Part shown: piece by piece, positions 11,132 to 22,051 of the stretch
Layout of the letters: every line of letters begins with the position of its first letter
Numbering within the stretch: the first letter of the stretch is position 1
Source of the DNA: Polytrichum commune
Lineage: Eukaryota; Streptophyta; Polytrichopsida; Polytrichales; Polytrichaceae
DNA: 64,000 nt
Assembly: GCA_950295325.1 (NCBI GenBank)
Contig: OX485807.1
Span: forward strand, 23,281,666 to 23,345,665
Direction: 5' to 3'
Notes under the pieces: model-generated
What the model was told of the DNA's origin: nothing
Seen by the model: only the letters and a program-made list of their open reading frames with translations
The model's database searches: none
Program-made: the position numbers and the translations under genes

Positions 11132-11935
11132 TCAAATGAGCTTGTTAAATTTCGCGTGAGATAACAACTCTCTGTACAAATGGTCTCGTGGATCCAAGTA
11201 TCTCTCGCCTATGGGATTATTCCTAACAAAATTGTTTACGGGAAGTCCGCTTCCCCAGAGCGCCTGGAGGTATTTACTAAGGTCTAACAAAAATCGGTCC
11301 CGGACCTTCTCGACCGTCCAGGTAGGGCACACTATGAAGTTGGCCGTCGGGTTCAACATGTTCTTTGCGGCGCTGTCGTCCACTATGAGCGTGTTCTCGC
11401 GGGTGGGGCGGACGTCGTAGGGGACGCCTATCAAGGACGGTCGCTGGTCCCAAAAAATGGGCTTCAAGACCTTGAGGTATTGGGGGGAAGCGGGGTTGTT
11501 TGGTTTTTTGACGACTTTGCCGTCCTGTGTGTACAATATTCTACAGGCTTCCTGTGCTAGGACCATGCAGGGGGGCTCGATGCCCTTGAAGATGAACTCC
11601 ACGACCGCATTGGTGTTCTCGGCCGTCATGGAGCTCCACACGACCACCCACCATCGTTGTTGGGCGATCTGGAGGAAGGTCCGAAGCCACGGGCGGAGGT
11701 GAACTAGCTTGCTCTTTATGAACGTGGGCGGCCCGTCGTAATTAGCATCCTCGGGCTTGCAAAAGGGCACTGTGGGGGCCCTAGGGCAATGAACGCACTG
11801 CACGAGGACACCGTTCAGGTCTAACACCAGGAATCGTTTCTTCGGCAGCGGGGGCGGGGCGGGGCGGGTAAAACCGGGGGGGCCGCCGTGCTGCCCTCTG
11901 CGCTCCTTGGAGAAGAGCGTCGGGGAGCCGCTACG
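11132..11935 (-). CDS. Inner cargo gene, exon 4: FCP1-like HAD domain
   Basis: The exon runs from the acceptor AGCATAG (before 11935) to the stop at 11132, 267 codons plus stop, in phase 0 with exon 3. A proline-rich lead (about 35 residues) precedes KKRFLVLDLNGVL. Later motifs are VVWSSM, QYLKVLK and LIVDDSAAKNML, the HAD motifs I-IV in the order seen in FCP1/NIF-type phosphatases. Plant members of this family commonly carry DLNG in place of DxDxT, so the second acidic residue is Asn here as well. Catalysis with Asn is uncertain. The exon ends FNKLI, like the outer copy. Confidence 0.75.
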   Translation of the reverse strand, partial: RSGSPTLFSKERRGQHGGPPGFTRPAPPPLPKKRFLVLDLNGVLVQCVHCPRAPTVPFCKPEDANYDGPPTFIKSKLVHLRPWLRTFLQIAQQRWWVVVWSSMTAENTNAVVEFIFKGIEPPCMVLAQEACRILYTQDGKVVKKPNNPASPQYLKVLKPIFWDQRPSLIGVPYDVRPTRENTLIVDDSAAKNMLNPTANFIVCPTWTVEKVRDRFLLDLSKYLQALWGSGLPVNNFVRNNPIGERYLDPRDHLYRELLSHAKFNKLI

Positions 11936-12422
11936 CTATGCTCCGAGCCCTGCGGATACGAGCGAGAGAAAACGGTGGGCGACTTATGTCATGCTATGTC
12001 CAAACGAAGCATTAAGGAAACGAGTGTTCTTGGTGCAAACACAAAACCAATTGATTCATTTTGGAGGGGGGTGCAACAAGGGATACAAGAGAGACAAGAG
12101 CATACAAAATACATTCAAACACAATATACAAGTATATAGGAGTCAAAAATGGTGATTGTATTGTATACAATGCTCTATGTACATTTTGATTGGGGGGAGC
12201 CGCGTTGAACGATGCGTTCAAACTAGCCTACTTCTAAATCTAAGAAAATTTGAAGAGACGGGCCGCCGTGATGAAGACTTCGTCGCAAGCCGGGGTAGGT
12301 GGACGAACGAATGGTCGGGGGGATGTGGCGAAGGGCGCGAGTGCCGGGGGGGGGGGGGGCGACGTGTGTGTGAGTTTAGGGTAGCTAGGGGACACGACCA
12401 AGGCAAGAAGACAAAGACCCAT

Positions 12423-13396
12423 TGTCGCGCACCTCTCCATAAGGAGTGCCCGAAACACCATGGGCACAAGGGGGACCCCGGAGTGACACCCGGGACTTGT
12501 GGCGCCATTGGTGAGAGGGCCCAAGTGATCCTAGTGTGGGTGAGGGCCCCGGGCGTTGGGAACGCCTCCCACCCACGGAGACTAGGATGCACAAGGGTAA
12601 GGCCATAAGCTATGCGTAGCTCATGGCGTGGTGATTCTAGAAAGCTCAAGAACGCCTCAATCGGAGGTGTGAGCTAGGAGTTATGGCCATTTGAGTGGGG
12701 CGCTGTCCCGGGACAGCGCCCTGGTACAGCAGTGCCTGGGAGTGATTCCCGGGACTGCCAAGGTTCAAACAGGCATAACTTCCTCAAGACTTGCTCCAAT
12801 GGAGCAAGTGAGGAGTGCATCGGCATCTACGTGAAGCGTAGATGAACATGGATTGGTTGGTTGTTATGATCAGACATCATACAAGGAAGTTATGATGGTC
12901 TGAAGCTGCTGGGGGGGTTCTAGGCCCAGCAGCTGAAGGAAAATGTCCACTTGGCCCCAACTCTTGGTAGAGAGACAAGAGGTTGGTTGACGGTGGGGTA
13001 GGGGCCCCGCGTGAAGTCCTAGAGGCTTATATGGGTGAGGTGGTGTGGCCTCACCCACCCGAGGCCGAACGGCACGGCCTCCATGGGCATTGGCCCATTG
13101 TGAGGCCATAGTTGCCTAGTATGGTTCGGGTTGTTGTAGTGTTGCTCCGGCAACGCGATGATCAACATAGGATTGGACTTCCATGGATGGAAGTCCACAT
13201 TGGGGAAATGGGTTACCGACTAAGGGGTGAGTCCCGAAAGCAAAGTAGGAGGGTTGGTTCCCTCCTATGAACTATTGGTCCGGGGTAAGAGGAGCTATCC
13301 ATTAGCATGGCGGAATGCGAAGGGTTAGCGACTCGTAACCTTTGCTAGAATGGAAAATTGGCAAGATTATTAAGGGACCTAGCAAGGGTTGCGACA
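12423..13396. mobile_element. Solo-LTR-like insert, 974 bp
   Basis: Its ends are TGTCGC...GCGACA, and the 5-bp direct repeat CCCAT flanks it at 12418-12422 and 13397-13401. The GC-rich body has no retrotransposon genes. It includes a perfect 24-bp palindrome (12698-12721, GGGCGCTGTCCC and its complement) followed by an imperfect one (about 12730-12760). TG...CA ends with a 5-bp duplication are typical of LTRs, and without internal genes a solo LTR is the best reading. Open frames here are GC artefacts. Confidence 0.7.
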
Positions 13397-13405
13397 CCCA
13401 TGGAG

Positions 13406-13425
13406 TTTGGGTCGACCGACCCAAA
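13406..13425. repeat. Inner-type palindrome in intron 3
   Basis: Perfect TTTGGGTCG/CGACCCAAA halves around AC, five bases beyond the right target duplication of the LTR-like insert. Confidence 0.85.
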
Positions 13426-13447
13426 CTGAGTGGGGTCAGTGCATTAC

Positions 13448-14917
13448 CTCGCCTTGGTCGTGCCTTGACGACGTTGATGCCGGCATCGCCTGCGCTGCCC
13501 CACCTCTGTCACCGCCGCCTCCGACGACGACGTCAGCCGCAACCTGCTCCTGCAAAGGCTGACTGTCAGGCCTTTGTCCCAACCCAACCTCCGCATGCGC
13601 ATCATGCATTGGTTCATCGACTGGGTTAGGAGTAGAGGTATCACCAGGCCCTTGCGGGCCTTCAACGTCTAACATGCCCTCGTCCACCGGGCTCTGGTCG
13701 GGGACGGGGTTTGGGTCGGCCGACCCAAACCCTGCTGCTTGGCGAGCGTCGCTCTGGGACGCTGCAACGTCGGCACTGTTTGGGTCGGACGACCCAAACA
13801 TGTGGGGGTCGTCCCGCTGGTGGTGTGGGGGCGAGAGGATGGGAGGCCGGAGCGGCGGGGGCGCCAACGAGCTGGACGCACCGGGGACGCGCCAAAGGTT
13901 GGGGTCGTCCACATGCTGGACGGGCGCGTAAGGACGGGCGTGCGGCTGCAGCAACTGTGCGAAGCTGAAGGAATGCTGCAGCGTGGGCCGCGGGGCGATA
14001 TCCTGTGGCGGGAAGCCTGTGGGCAAGTGCGGGAATGAACTCGGGGGAGCCATCACCAATCCCTGCGCCAGCATGCCCTGGATCACTTGCGTGATGAGCT
14101 CCGCTTGGGACGGAGTTTGGGCCATCGCCCTTTGCCGCTCCTGCTCCAACAGGAGAGCCCTCAACTCCGCCACTTCGTTGCGGACCGAGGGTTCCTCGGC
14201 AGCAGCCCTCTGCAGTCGCACACGCTGCTCCTCGTCTCGGAGCATTTTTGCGTTCGCCTCCTCCACGGTGAGGACCTCCGGTTTCACCCTCACATTCCCG
14301 GCGAACGCTCTGGGGGAGGCAGGATCCGACCTCAGCCTCTTGGCGAGTTCCATGTCGTCCTCGTCCTCTGAGCTTATTGCGATTGTCTCCTCCACCGCAT
14401 AGTCCCCGTACAGCTTCTTCCCCTTCATCCTTCTCCGCTCCCTGAAGGTGGCCGTCGCGTCCCTCGAGTACATGTCCTTCGCGTCGTCCACCGTCAACGC
14501 GGGCACCAGCCTGCTTTGCGGCGTGGCAGCCCGCATGGCCTTCTTCCGCTGAGGGGCCTCGGATTCTTGAGTGAATCCTGTTGCCCCTTCCTCCACCTCC
14601 CCCTCCACTTTCTCTGCTTCCTCCTCCTCCTCCTCCCCCCCCTCCTCCCCAACCTCGCCACCTGCTCCCATCGACGGATTGCCCGGATGCAACCCGATGA
14701 GCGGCTTTGGCAATTGAACGGGGGCACGCATGGCGAATTCACCCGGGTTGATTCGCCTCGCCATATCCAAAGGATTCTCGCCCCCCTCGACTATCTCTTC
14801 AACGTAGGATCCGGGTATCCAGTCAAGGATGTCCATTTTCTTGGCCAGTGCCTTCTGGGTCCTGTAAAATTGAACATCGGCATCCTCCACATAGGAGTAG
14901 ATGTTCAACCCAGACAT
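13448..14917 (-). CDS. Inner cargo gene, exon 3: acidic/coiled-coil region with palindrome-encoded peptides
   Basis: The exon is 1470 nt (490 codons), between the acceptor TTGTGCAG|ATG and the donor GGCGAG|GTAATG. Its first 40 residues (SGLNIYSYVEDADVQFYR) complete the methyltransferase-like fold begun in exon 2. It continues with a Glu-rich stretch, the motif ETIAISSEDEDD (a SUMO-interaction-type sequence), the sumoylation-type VKPE, a coiled coil (AEEPSVRNEVAELRALLLEQ) and a Pro/Gln-rich tail. Two inner-type palindromes (13710-13729 and 13779-13798) are read in frame as FGSADPNP and FGSSDPN. The outer exon 3 has the same length and motif order. Confidence 0.7.
13710..13798. repeat. Two inner-type palindromes inside exon 3
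   Basis: Perfect 20-bp sites at 13710-13729 and 13779-13798 are translated as FGSxDPN. The outer gene has its own palindrome at the corresponding place (39115-39137), read as FADARPEP. Confidence 0.85.
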
Positions 14918-15001
14918 CTGCACAATCCAAATCAATAGTATTAGTATAAACTAATGAAGAGTAAGGAAAAATGACATCCAAAATAAAATAAGAATAGTTA
15001 G

Positions 15002-15163
15002 TTTGGGTCGAGCGACCCAAACTAGGGCATGCACAGTTTGGGTCGAGCGACCCAAACTATGGGCATACCCAGTTTGGGTCGCTCGACCCAAACTAGGGCG
15101 TGCACAGTTTGGGTCGCTCGACCCAAACTAGGGGCAAACACAATTTGGATCGCTCGACCCAAA
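15002..15163. repeat. Five inner-type palindromes in intron 2-3
   Basis: Sites lie at 15002, 15037, 15073, 15108 and (one mismatch) 15144, about 35 bp apart. They fill much of the intron between exon 2 (ends 15199) and exon 3 (starts 14917). The two central bases vary (AG or CT), so the halves rather than the centre are conserved. Confidence 0.88.
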
Positions 15164-15198
15164 CCGTCCGTATAGGGCTTTCAGGGTTCTTTGCTTAC

Positions 15199-16530
15199 CA
15201 TTGCTGCAAAAATCGGTTTGGATCCCCCGAAAACGTTGAAGATGCAGTCCCCTCTCTTGGTGAGGGTCCTCATCATCCGCAGGTAGAACTCCATGCGCAG
15301 CTCATCCGCGGGGTAGTTGGCGTACTTCGCCTCGTCATACAAGCTCCTGCTGGTACCCAACCCTTTTTGGACTTGGAAGAGCTTTTCCATCCTGGCTATA
15401 GGATGGTTGGGCACCTTAAGTAGATCAGCTTTGTACACGAAGTACAAGCACAACACGTTGACGATCTTCGTCTTCTTGTCTTTCAACGTGTTGTACGCCC
15501 CCTCCGCCGGTGCAGCAACGTAGTGAGATTTCGAGACGGCATACTCCGGCTGCAATTTGCGCACGATCTCGTAAACCTGCTCTGCCCTCCTGTCCTCGAC
15601 AATCCAGAGCCAGACGTCGACCTCCCTGAATTTGGGGCTGGCGTAGTCCACGAACTTCGACAAGAAAGCATCGTAAAAAGGGGTGCTCATAGTCCCCTCG
15701 AATGAGGCTCCAGGGATATTCCTGAAGTCTATCATTCCGAAGGGGAAGCGGTCCCCGGCTTTAGTCCTGATCGCCTTCCTGGACTCAGAGCCCGGCCAAC
15801 CTTGGATCCTGAGAGGCTCGACGGTGACCATGTTGAATTGCGCATCGCCTTCGAAACTGACGATCTTCTTCTCCTTTATGAAGTTGGAGAAGGCCCGCGC
15901 TGAGTGTTCGGGAAGCACCCGGTTCCTCCCCCCCTTCACGAGCTTGGATCTGAGGAAGTCGTCTCCCGCCTCCCTCATGAGTGCCGCCATGGACGCACTG
16001 GTGAACTTATATTCGGCTTTGAAGGCCCTCCAGTGCGCCTCGTCGACCTCTCCGTCCACGATGAGCTTCTTCTCGGGCACCAGCTTGTGCAGCTCTTGGA
16101 CGATGGTCGTCTTCTTCTTCCTGTTCTCCGTCCATTCCTTCATGGTGTAGCATGAAGGGACGAAGATCTTGGGTTTGGTGAAGACGATCTTGGGGTGGAC
16201 CCAGCATCTCTTCGCCGTCGTCTCCACGTGTAGGATGTGGGACGCCGCTTTTCCCATCTCTGTCTCGGAAAGACCTTGAAGCGCTCTGAAGAACTCCCTC
16301 ACCAGAGGCTTCATTTGCTTGAAGCGCGTAGTCTGGTTGAAGAGCATGCCGGTGTCGGGGTCCATAAGGTCCCCCGTCTCGTGTTTTTCAAAAACACTCC
16401 TCCATTTTCCCCACACGGAGTCGGACGTGGTGATCAAATATATTTCTCCTCGCAACTCGTTATATTTTTTTTGCTTGTGGCTAGCATTATCTATCGAGGA
16501 GAATTTATTGATCATCTGATATTTGAAGTC
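15199..16530 (-). CDS. Inner cargo gene, exon 2: methyltransferase-like region
   Basis: The exon is 1332 nt (444 codons) from the acceptor CGTGTGCAG to the donor GCAATG|GTAAGC, open throughout. The C-terminal part reads GDCIFNVFGGSKPIFAAM and continues in exon 3 as MSGLNIYSYVEDAD. This matches the order of motif I (FxGSG...AA) and the motif II acidic residue in permuted N4/N6-type DNA methyltransferases. Upstream, FPFGMIDFRNIPG stands where DPPY/W is expected, followed by VDVWLWIVED. The catalytic motif is therefore degenerate. The order ParB-like (exon 1) then methyltransferase-like recalls phage and bacterial ParB-methylase fusions. Family assignment is inference; the outer copy shares all these points. 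Confidence 0.6.
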
Positions 16531-16593
16531 CTGCACACGTAGCCAACAATTCATGTTAGACAACATCTCATGGAATAACAAATGAAACAGCAG

Positions 16594-16727
16594 TTTGGGT
16601 CGATCGACCCAAACTATAAACCTGGTAAAGACAACAAAGCCATGCAAGAGTTTGGGTCGAGCGACCCAAACTATGAATTTGTTGAAGACACTAAAACAAT
16701 GAAAGAGTTTGGGTCGGTCGACCCAAA
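16594..16727. repeat. Three inner-type palindromes in intron 1-2
   Basis: Perfect sites at 16594, 16651 and 16708, exactly 57 bp apart, lie within the intron 16736-16531 that separates exon 1 from exon 2. Confidence 0.88.
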
Positions 16728-16736
16728 CATACTCAC

Positions 16737-18062
16737 CTCCCATTTGGGGTTCTTATCTTTAGCATTCTCCCTTTCCCTGGGAGGCCTGCCATAAAACTCC
16801 CACACCTCCCACGAGGCCATGATGTTTCTGATTCACGATGCCTGATAGGCCCTCTTTTTGTTCCCCATGTTGAAGAACCTGGAGATGTCGCTGAGGACCG
16901 TCTCGTTGTCCGACCAAACCACCAAAGCCTTCCAAACTTTTAGTTTCTCCTTCTGGTTGTTCGGGTCGTTCCACTCGGTCATCAGCTGGATTTTTTTTTA
17001 TGCCTCCACACTGTGCTGCCCGTCAATCAACTAGAAGTCTCCTTTGGAGATTGTCGGCCACATATCAGGCGTCGGCATTCTCTTCAACCCTTGTGGCATG
17101 ACAACAATCGTCTGCCTGTCGTCCTTGAACTGCCCGCCCAAGATTTGAGCGACCATCCAGTCGACGTAGGCGTCCTCCTTGGCTCGGACACATTTCTCGG
17201 GTGGCGCAAGGTGGCACTGCGCAATGTTGACCTCGAACTTGAAGTCCCTGCCCATGAAGAAGCAGTGCAGGCATTTTGTTTCGAAGTTGGTGTTTATTTT
17301 TTGTATTTCGCCTGCATCCACCTCCTGGCCAGGCTTCGGCATCCGGAGCTCCGGGGAAACAGGCTCGTCAGTCATCACCGATGACTCTCTTCCCCTTTTG
17401 GAAGGGGTCGTTTGACGGCTTGTTGATGGCGTTGGCGTCTCGCTATCAGCCGGCGTTGTTGTAGTACTTGTCCGTCTCGACTCCACAGGGACCGCCCGCG
17501 GTTTCCTCACAGTTTGTGGTCTTGAGGACCCTGCGCCTTCTTCCGTCGGTGCCTTCCACCTCACAGGCTGTTGTGTCTTGGGTTTGCTTTGCAGCGCCTT
17601 GTTTAGAACCGTGATGGCCTGTTTTAACTTCGTGAACCTGCTCGCAACCTTCGTGTTGGTTACACTGCCATCTATGAATATGGCCTCCGGTTGTATGGTT
17701 TCAGGGTCGACGCAGGTCTCCTTGGCGTACAGGGGGTCGAAGGGCTCGGAGAACTGGTGCATGAACATGTGGACGTTCTGCACGGCGGAGTTCTCCAGTA
17801 TGACGTCTACATAGTCCCCGAGAGACTGGACAGACGCAACCTCCCATCCCGTCAGCGTTGCCCAGGTGTGCTGCTCGTGGGTCCCCACCTTCACCACGAA
17901 TAGCAGCTTGAACATGGATGCCTTCACCACCTGAACGGACCATGCCAGAACGACGCCATCTTTTGGGACGTAAGAATCGTCCTGTGGAGTTTCATACTCC
18001 TGCCAAAGGTGGTCTGGCGCGAGCATGAACCACCTTTCACCTGGTCTCTTTTTAGGGGCCAT
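16737..18062 (-). pseudogene. Inner cargo gene, exon 1: ParB-like region, broken by three stops
   Basis: The exon is 1326 nt in one frame from ATG 18062, directly after the acceptor GGGTTGCAG, to the donor ATGGGAG|GTGAGT. It holds an N-terminal domain of about 130 residues, an S/T/P/K-rich linker, then a domain ending LIDGQHSVEA...WKALVVWSD...ISRFFNMGNK. The DGQH motif and following layout resemble ParB/DGQHR-type domains. Compared with the intact outer copy, in-frame stops occur at 17031-17033 (TAG), 16998-17000 (TAA, in an A-run) and 16833-16835 (TGA, where the outer copy has Trp). No frameshift is needed, so the decay looks recent. Confidence 0.7.
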
Positions 18063-19060
18063 CTGCAACCCAAGAAATCGAAACTGTGAGTTTCGGTCGA
18101 TCGACCCAAAGTATTGCAATGTGCATTTAACATTTGGAGGATTAACCCAAACATTACTTAATTTTCAAAGTCGTTTTAAAAGATCTTTTAGATTTTAAAT
18201 TATGGTTTAGGTGGTCACCCTGCAATGTTTGAGTCGAGCGACCCAAACATGATGAGGCTGCAAATTTATGTAGTTTAACCCATTCATTTCAGACTGCAAT
18301 GTTTGGGTCGAACGACCCAAACATTTACTTAATTTTCAAAATTCTTTTATATTTTACAATGTGTTTTAGTTCTTCTCCGTGTAATGTTTGGGTCGAGTGA
18401 CCCAAACATGATGAGGCTGCAAATTTAGGTAGCTCAACCCATTCATTTCAGACTGCAATGTTTGGGTCGAACGACCCAAACATTTACTTCATTTTCAAAG
18501 TTCTTTTATATTTTACAATGTGGTTTGTTCTTCTCCCTGTAATGTTTGGGTCGAGCAACCCAAACATGATGAGGCTGCAAGTTTAGGAAGCTCAACCCAT
18601 TCATTTTAGACTGCAATGTTTGGGTCGAACGACCCAAACATTTACTTCATTTTCAAAGTTCTTTTATATTTTACAATGTGGTTTACTTCTTCTCCCTGTA
18701 ATGTTTGGGTCGAGCGACCCAAACATAATGAGGCTCCAATGTTTGGGTCGCTCGACCCAAACAAGAGGTTGCAATGTTTGGGTCGCTCGACCCAAACAAG
18801 ACGCTGCAATGTTTGGGTCGCTCGACCCAAACAAGACGCTGCAATGTTTGGGTCGATCGACCCAAACATTTAGTTCATTTTAGGCTGCAATTCAAATATT
18901 TATTATATTTTAATATGAGTTTGGGTCGTCTCCCCAAACTACTGTGTTTCCAGATGCATGTTTAATGCTTCGGCAACATATACAATGCTTATGCATTGTA
19001 TATGTAACAGGAACCTAAAGGGAATGATGCAAATTGTGTGCACTGATGCAAATTGCTTAC
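18063..19060 (-). other. Inner cargo gene, 5' leader intron
   Basis: The donor AGACAAG|GTAAGC (intron starts 19060) and the acceptor TTGCAG|ATG put the intron end exactly at the start codon. The outer gene has the same arrangement (33895-34808). It holds the palindrome cluster 18091-18866. Confidence 0.65.
18091..18866. repeat. Cluster of twelve inner-type palindromes in the leader intron
   Basis: Sites start at 18091, 18228, 18302, 18387, 18461, 18545, 18619, 18704, 18742, 18777, 18812 and 18847. The upstream four are spaced 35 bp. The middle part consists of about 158-bp repeats carrying two sites each. Some carry single changes (18091, 18228, 18387, 18545). Open frames on both strands here are by-products of the repeats. 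Confidence 0.88.
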
Positions 19061-19920
19061 CTTGTCTTTCAAACTCTTGAAAGCTGCTCTCACAATCTGC
19101 TTCTTACAACCAGACTCAGAAACTCTGTTGTGGCACTAAAGAACAACTCTCACAAAGACCTCAGAAACACAATGAATCTCTCAAGCACCCTAAAACTTTC
19201 TCACAAACCCCCTGATTCTTGCAAACTCAGGCCTAATTTGAAAGACCTCTACCTTTCTATCACACTCGACCGTGCTCACTTCTACTCAACCTAAAATCAC
19301 TCCATGCATGAAATTTACAAAACAAGTAAGGAGTTCAACACAATAAACCGCTCCGAACTCACTCAAAGCTAACACTCTGGACCAAGAAGAGAGAATAACA
19401 AGAGGAAGACAATAACAAGAGGAATAGAATGAGAGAAGAGGAGGAGAAGCATCAGAGAGGAGGACAGGAATGAAGGAGAAAGAAGAATGAAAGGAAGCGG
19501 CGCGACCAAGACAAAAGCAAAAGGTGCGAAAGGAAGCGCTTGGCGCGGCGCTATGGAAAGCGGCGGCGGCGTTTCCAAGAGCGGCGCTTGGCGCGGAGGA
19601 AGAGAGGAAGAAAAAGAGAGAAAGAAAAAAGAGGAGGGGAGAGAAGGAGAGAGCGGAAGGGGTCACCCTAAACCCTCGAATCCGGGCCATTAGATTGCGC
19701 CGGGCCCATCAACGGCTCAGAAGCCTCGCGGGCCAACACCCTGCCAGGTGTCGACACCTCCTTGGTTAAGGTGGTTGCCCGCGAGGCTTGTGGTGTTGAC
19801 ACCTGCCACCCTAGGCAGATTGCCTTCCTGGTTGTCCTTGCCCCTAGGTGCGGGACATAGGAGGGCCGGCGCCTCTCTTGGCCGCCCGGCCCCGGCCTTC
19901 TAACCCGCTATTCATTAGCG
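19061..19920 (-). promoter_or_regulatory. Promoter and pyrimidine-rich leader of inner cargo gene
   Basis: Read on the minus strand, GGGTTTAGGGTGACC (near 19675) is followed by about 300 bases rich in CT runs, then by sequence leading to the donor at 19060. The outer gene has the same order: TTTAGGG motif then CT-rich leader (30190-30480). Telo-box plus pyrimidine-rich leader is a known plant promoter style for growth-linked genes. Exact start site and exon limits are not determined. The frames at 19286-19690 are low-complexity by-products. Confidence 0.5.
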
Positions 19921-21295
19921 GCAATTCAATACCACTCAAAAACCTACGTGGACTAAGGTATTCCACAAAATTAACACCATCGCCAACTCATATTTTAATG
20001 GTGTTCAATTGAATGATCACCCGTTGGAATTGATAACATCGTAGAATGTAGCCATTATCGTTTTGGTGTATGAATAATGTAATTTATGGAATCATATGAG
20101 AGTGTTACAAAGTCTAAGAGGAGTAAGTCATAATTATATTGCAATCCACAAAGGCAATTACACGGTGCAATAATATAAATATGGTAACCATTCACATGGT
20201 TAACAGTTTAGGATTATGTATTGTAATTTATATGATGGTTGTTGGTAGAGGACAATGCTCTAGTCTATAATGGATACCCTAACAAGTAGCATTAGAGTGA
20301 ACATTAATATATGTACTTAGAAGTTCACATTTGAAGTACATGGGAGAAACAAATGATTACAAATGTATCTACTGCAACCCCATGGAGTTCACATATCATA
20401 TGAAGTCATTTAAACATTCAATTTGATGTTTGATGATGCCTAAACCCTAAACCCTAAACCCTAAACCCTAAACAACACAAACCATAACTGGATGGCACAT
20501 AGGTCAAATGACATGGGCCTTGGTGCTTGTAGTTTCCAATACAAATGTATAATGTCATCACAACATCCTAATTCACAAACGTGAAAGATGGATGTGTGGT
20601 TTTTCACGAATGAACGCACTAAAGGAAATAAATGATATTGTGCTCACAAGTAGGTGATACAATATTAACCTATAACCTTGTCACCTTGTAAGAAGAGCAT
20701 AAGAACTAGATTATAATAGATAGGATGTTGTTCATGTTAACATGTTATTTGGAATAGTGAAATATTATATATTAATTTAAGGTAGATTTCATGTTGTGAA
20801 TGATATGAGGACATACCTTTTGAACTTTGCATGTTTTGCTCACACACATTGCTAGAGTTCAAGGGACTTCACGATAGGTTCAAACATCATTGAAACATTG
20901 AATGTGCCAAATGTCATTTGTGGTTTATGGTTCCATTAATGACTTCCACATAGGTACTAGGTTATTGTCACACTTGGAGCCTTGAGGATGAAGCAATATT
21001 GGGTGCACACATTACAACACAACAGATGTTCTTTTAACTAGCGGAAATTGAAAGTTGGCCAAATTATTCAAGTTTGTCATGGCATTAATTATTTGTTTTC
21101 AAAATATAAGTCCTCATGTGAGAGTGTAAGTAATTGCATTAACTATTATATTTAGTGACTTTTAGTGACTTTTAGTATATGAAGTTTTGTAATACATGCA
21201 CATCTTTTGTCAATATATTGTTTGAAATATACCATAATGTTTGACTACAAGTAGAGTAAAACCCCTTAATAGATATAATCTTACATATTGTCACA
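19921..21295. other. Intergenic core of inner element
   Basis: AT-rich DNA between the divergent genes has no palindromes and no supported gene. It contains the telomere-like block 20441-20473. Confidence 0.5.
20441..20473. repeat. Interstitial telomere-like repeat
   Basis: About four and a half units of CCCTAAA, the plant telomere unit, in AT-rich DNA. It lies inside the element, so it is not a chromosome end. Confidence 0.85.
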
Positions 21296-21421
21296 GGGTT
21301 ATTGGTATTCAGTGTATGCGTTCATATGTAGTGTATCAAAATCTTTATATCCTTTTTAGTTATATGATAGTTAGTGTTTGATACACTTAAAACGAACGCA
21401 TACACTTCCTATTACTAACCC
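21296..21421. repeat. 126-bp hairpin, MITE-like
   Basis: Arms 21296-21340 and 21377-21421 are imperfect inverted repeats of 45 bp beginning GGGTTA and ending TAACCC. The core is GTGTATGCGTTC. The right arm continues into repeat R3, also found near 46365. Confidence 0.6.
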
Positions 21422-21665
21422 TATGAGAGTAAGTAACATTAAATGTAAACTCAAACACTAAATATCCACTGTGGTGATATATGGAAGTTACATATAGGAA
21501 TTTAGTATTAGTAAGGATGTGAGAAAAAAATACAACAATGATAAAAGGAGAAAGGAGATGGCAATAGGGAAGGTGGTGGTGTATTCATGTATAAAACTAA
21601 TTATGAAAGAGTTGAAGAATAGTGTTGACCAAGTTAGGGTGGTAACAACTTTAAATAATATATGT
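21377..21665 (+). repeat. Dispersed repeat R3, copy 1
   Basis: Collinear with 46345-46645 (shared 'ttaaatgtaaactcaaacac', 'gataaaaggaga', 'gttagggtggtaacaac'). Non-coding; class unknown. Confidence 0.65.
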
Positions 21666-21829
21666 TGAATTATTCATTTGATGGTTGGGGCAACGAAGAG
21701 CCAAGCTAAATATACATTGTCTATTATTGACAAGAAGCGGGAAATTGAGTCAGAAGGTTTGAATTAACGTCCAAAGGAGACTAGGCGGGAAAGGCATCCA
21801 AAGAGGATGCCCAAAGCGGAGGCGGGTAG

Positions 21830-21836
21830 TATAAAG
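21830..21836 (+). promoter_or_regulatory. TATA box, likely promoter of inner transposase
   Basis: TATAAAG follows a G/C-rich stretch (GGAGGCGGGTAG) and precedes a CT-rich leader (GGTTCTTTCTTTC). It lies 1.6 kb upstream of the transposase ATG, with the palindromic array between. The leader intron would then carry the array; its acceptor is probably TGTGTAG at 23445-23451. Confidence 0.5.
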
Positions 21837-22051
21837 AGCCCAACCCCCCCAAATGCTGGTTCTTTCTTTCATGTCCCAATCCTGAGATTGCTGCAAGCTC
21901 TCTAAGTTGGAGCTGTAATACACGGTTTGTGTACGTTTCCATTCATGAGCAGCTAATTACAACAAATATCTACGAGTTCAGTTGTTCCAAATAGGTTATA
22001 TATAGATTAATAGAGAATCACCCGAATAAATAGGCGGATTTTGCGGAATTG

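Larger units (their letters stand above)
11936..13447 (-). other. Inner cargo gene, intron 3 with inserted repeat
   Basis: The donor GGCGAG|GTAATG matches the outer gene's GAAGAG|GTAATC. The intron contains the LTR-like insert 12423-13396, one palindrome (13406-13425) and a G-run near 12344. No coding is supported. Confidence 0.6.

Noticed and set aside
12156-12649. Gly/Arg- and Pro-rich frames near 12.2-12.6 kb
   Set aside because: They lie in a GC-rich intron and LTR-like insert, overlap on both strands and have no domain.
18616-18965. Overlapping frames on both strands encoding FGSxDPN/GRSTQT peptides
   Set aside because: Translations of the palindrome cluster in the leader intron; not proteins.
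19286-19690. 134-residue minus-strand frame with Phe/Ser/Leu runs
   Set aside because: Same type of CT-rich leader sequence; no motif and no match in the outer element beyond composition.
20441-20473. Chromosome end or true telomere
   Set aside because: Only four to five units, embedded in element DNA with sequence on both sides.
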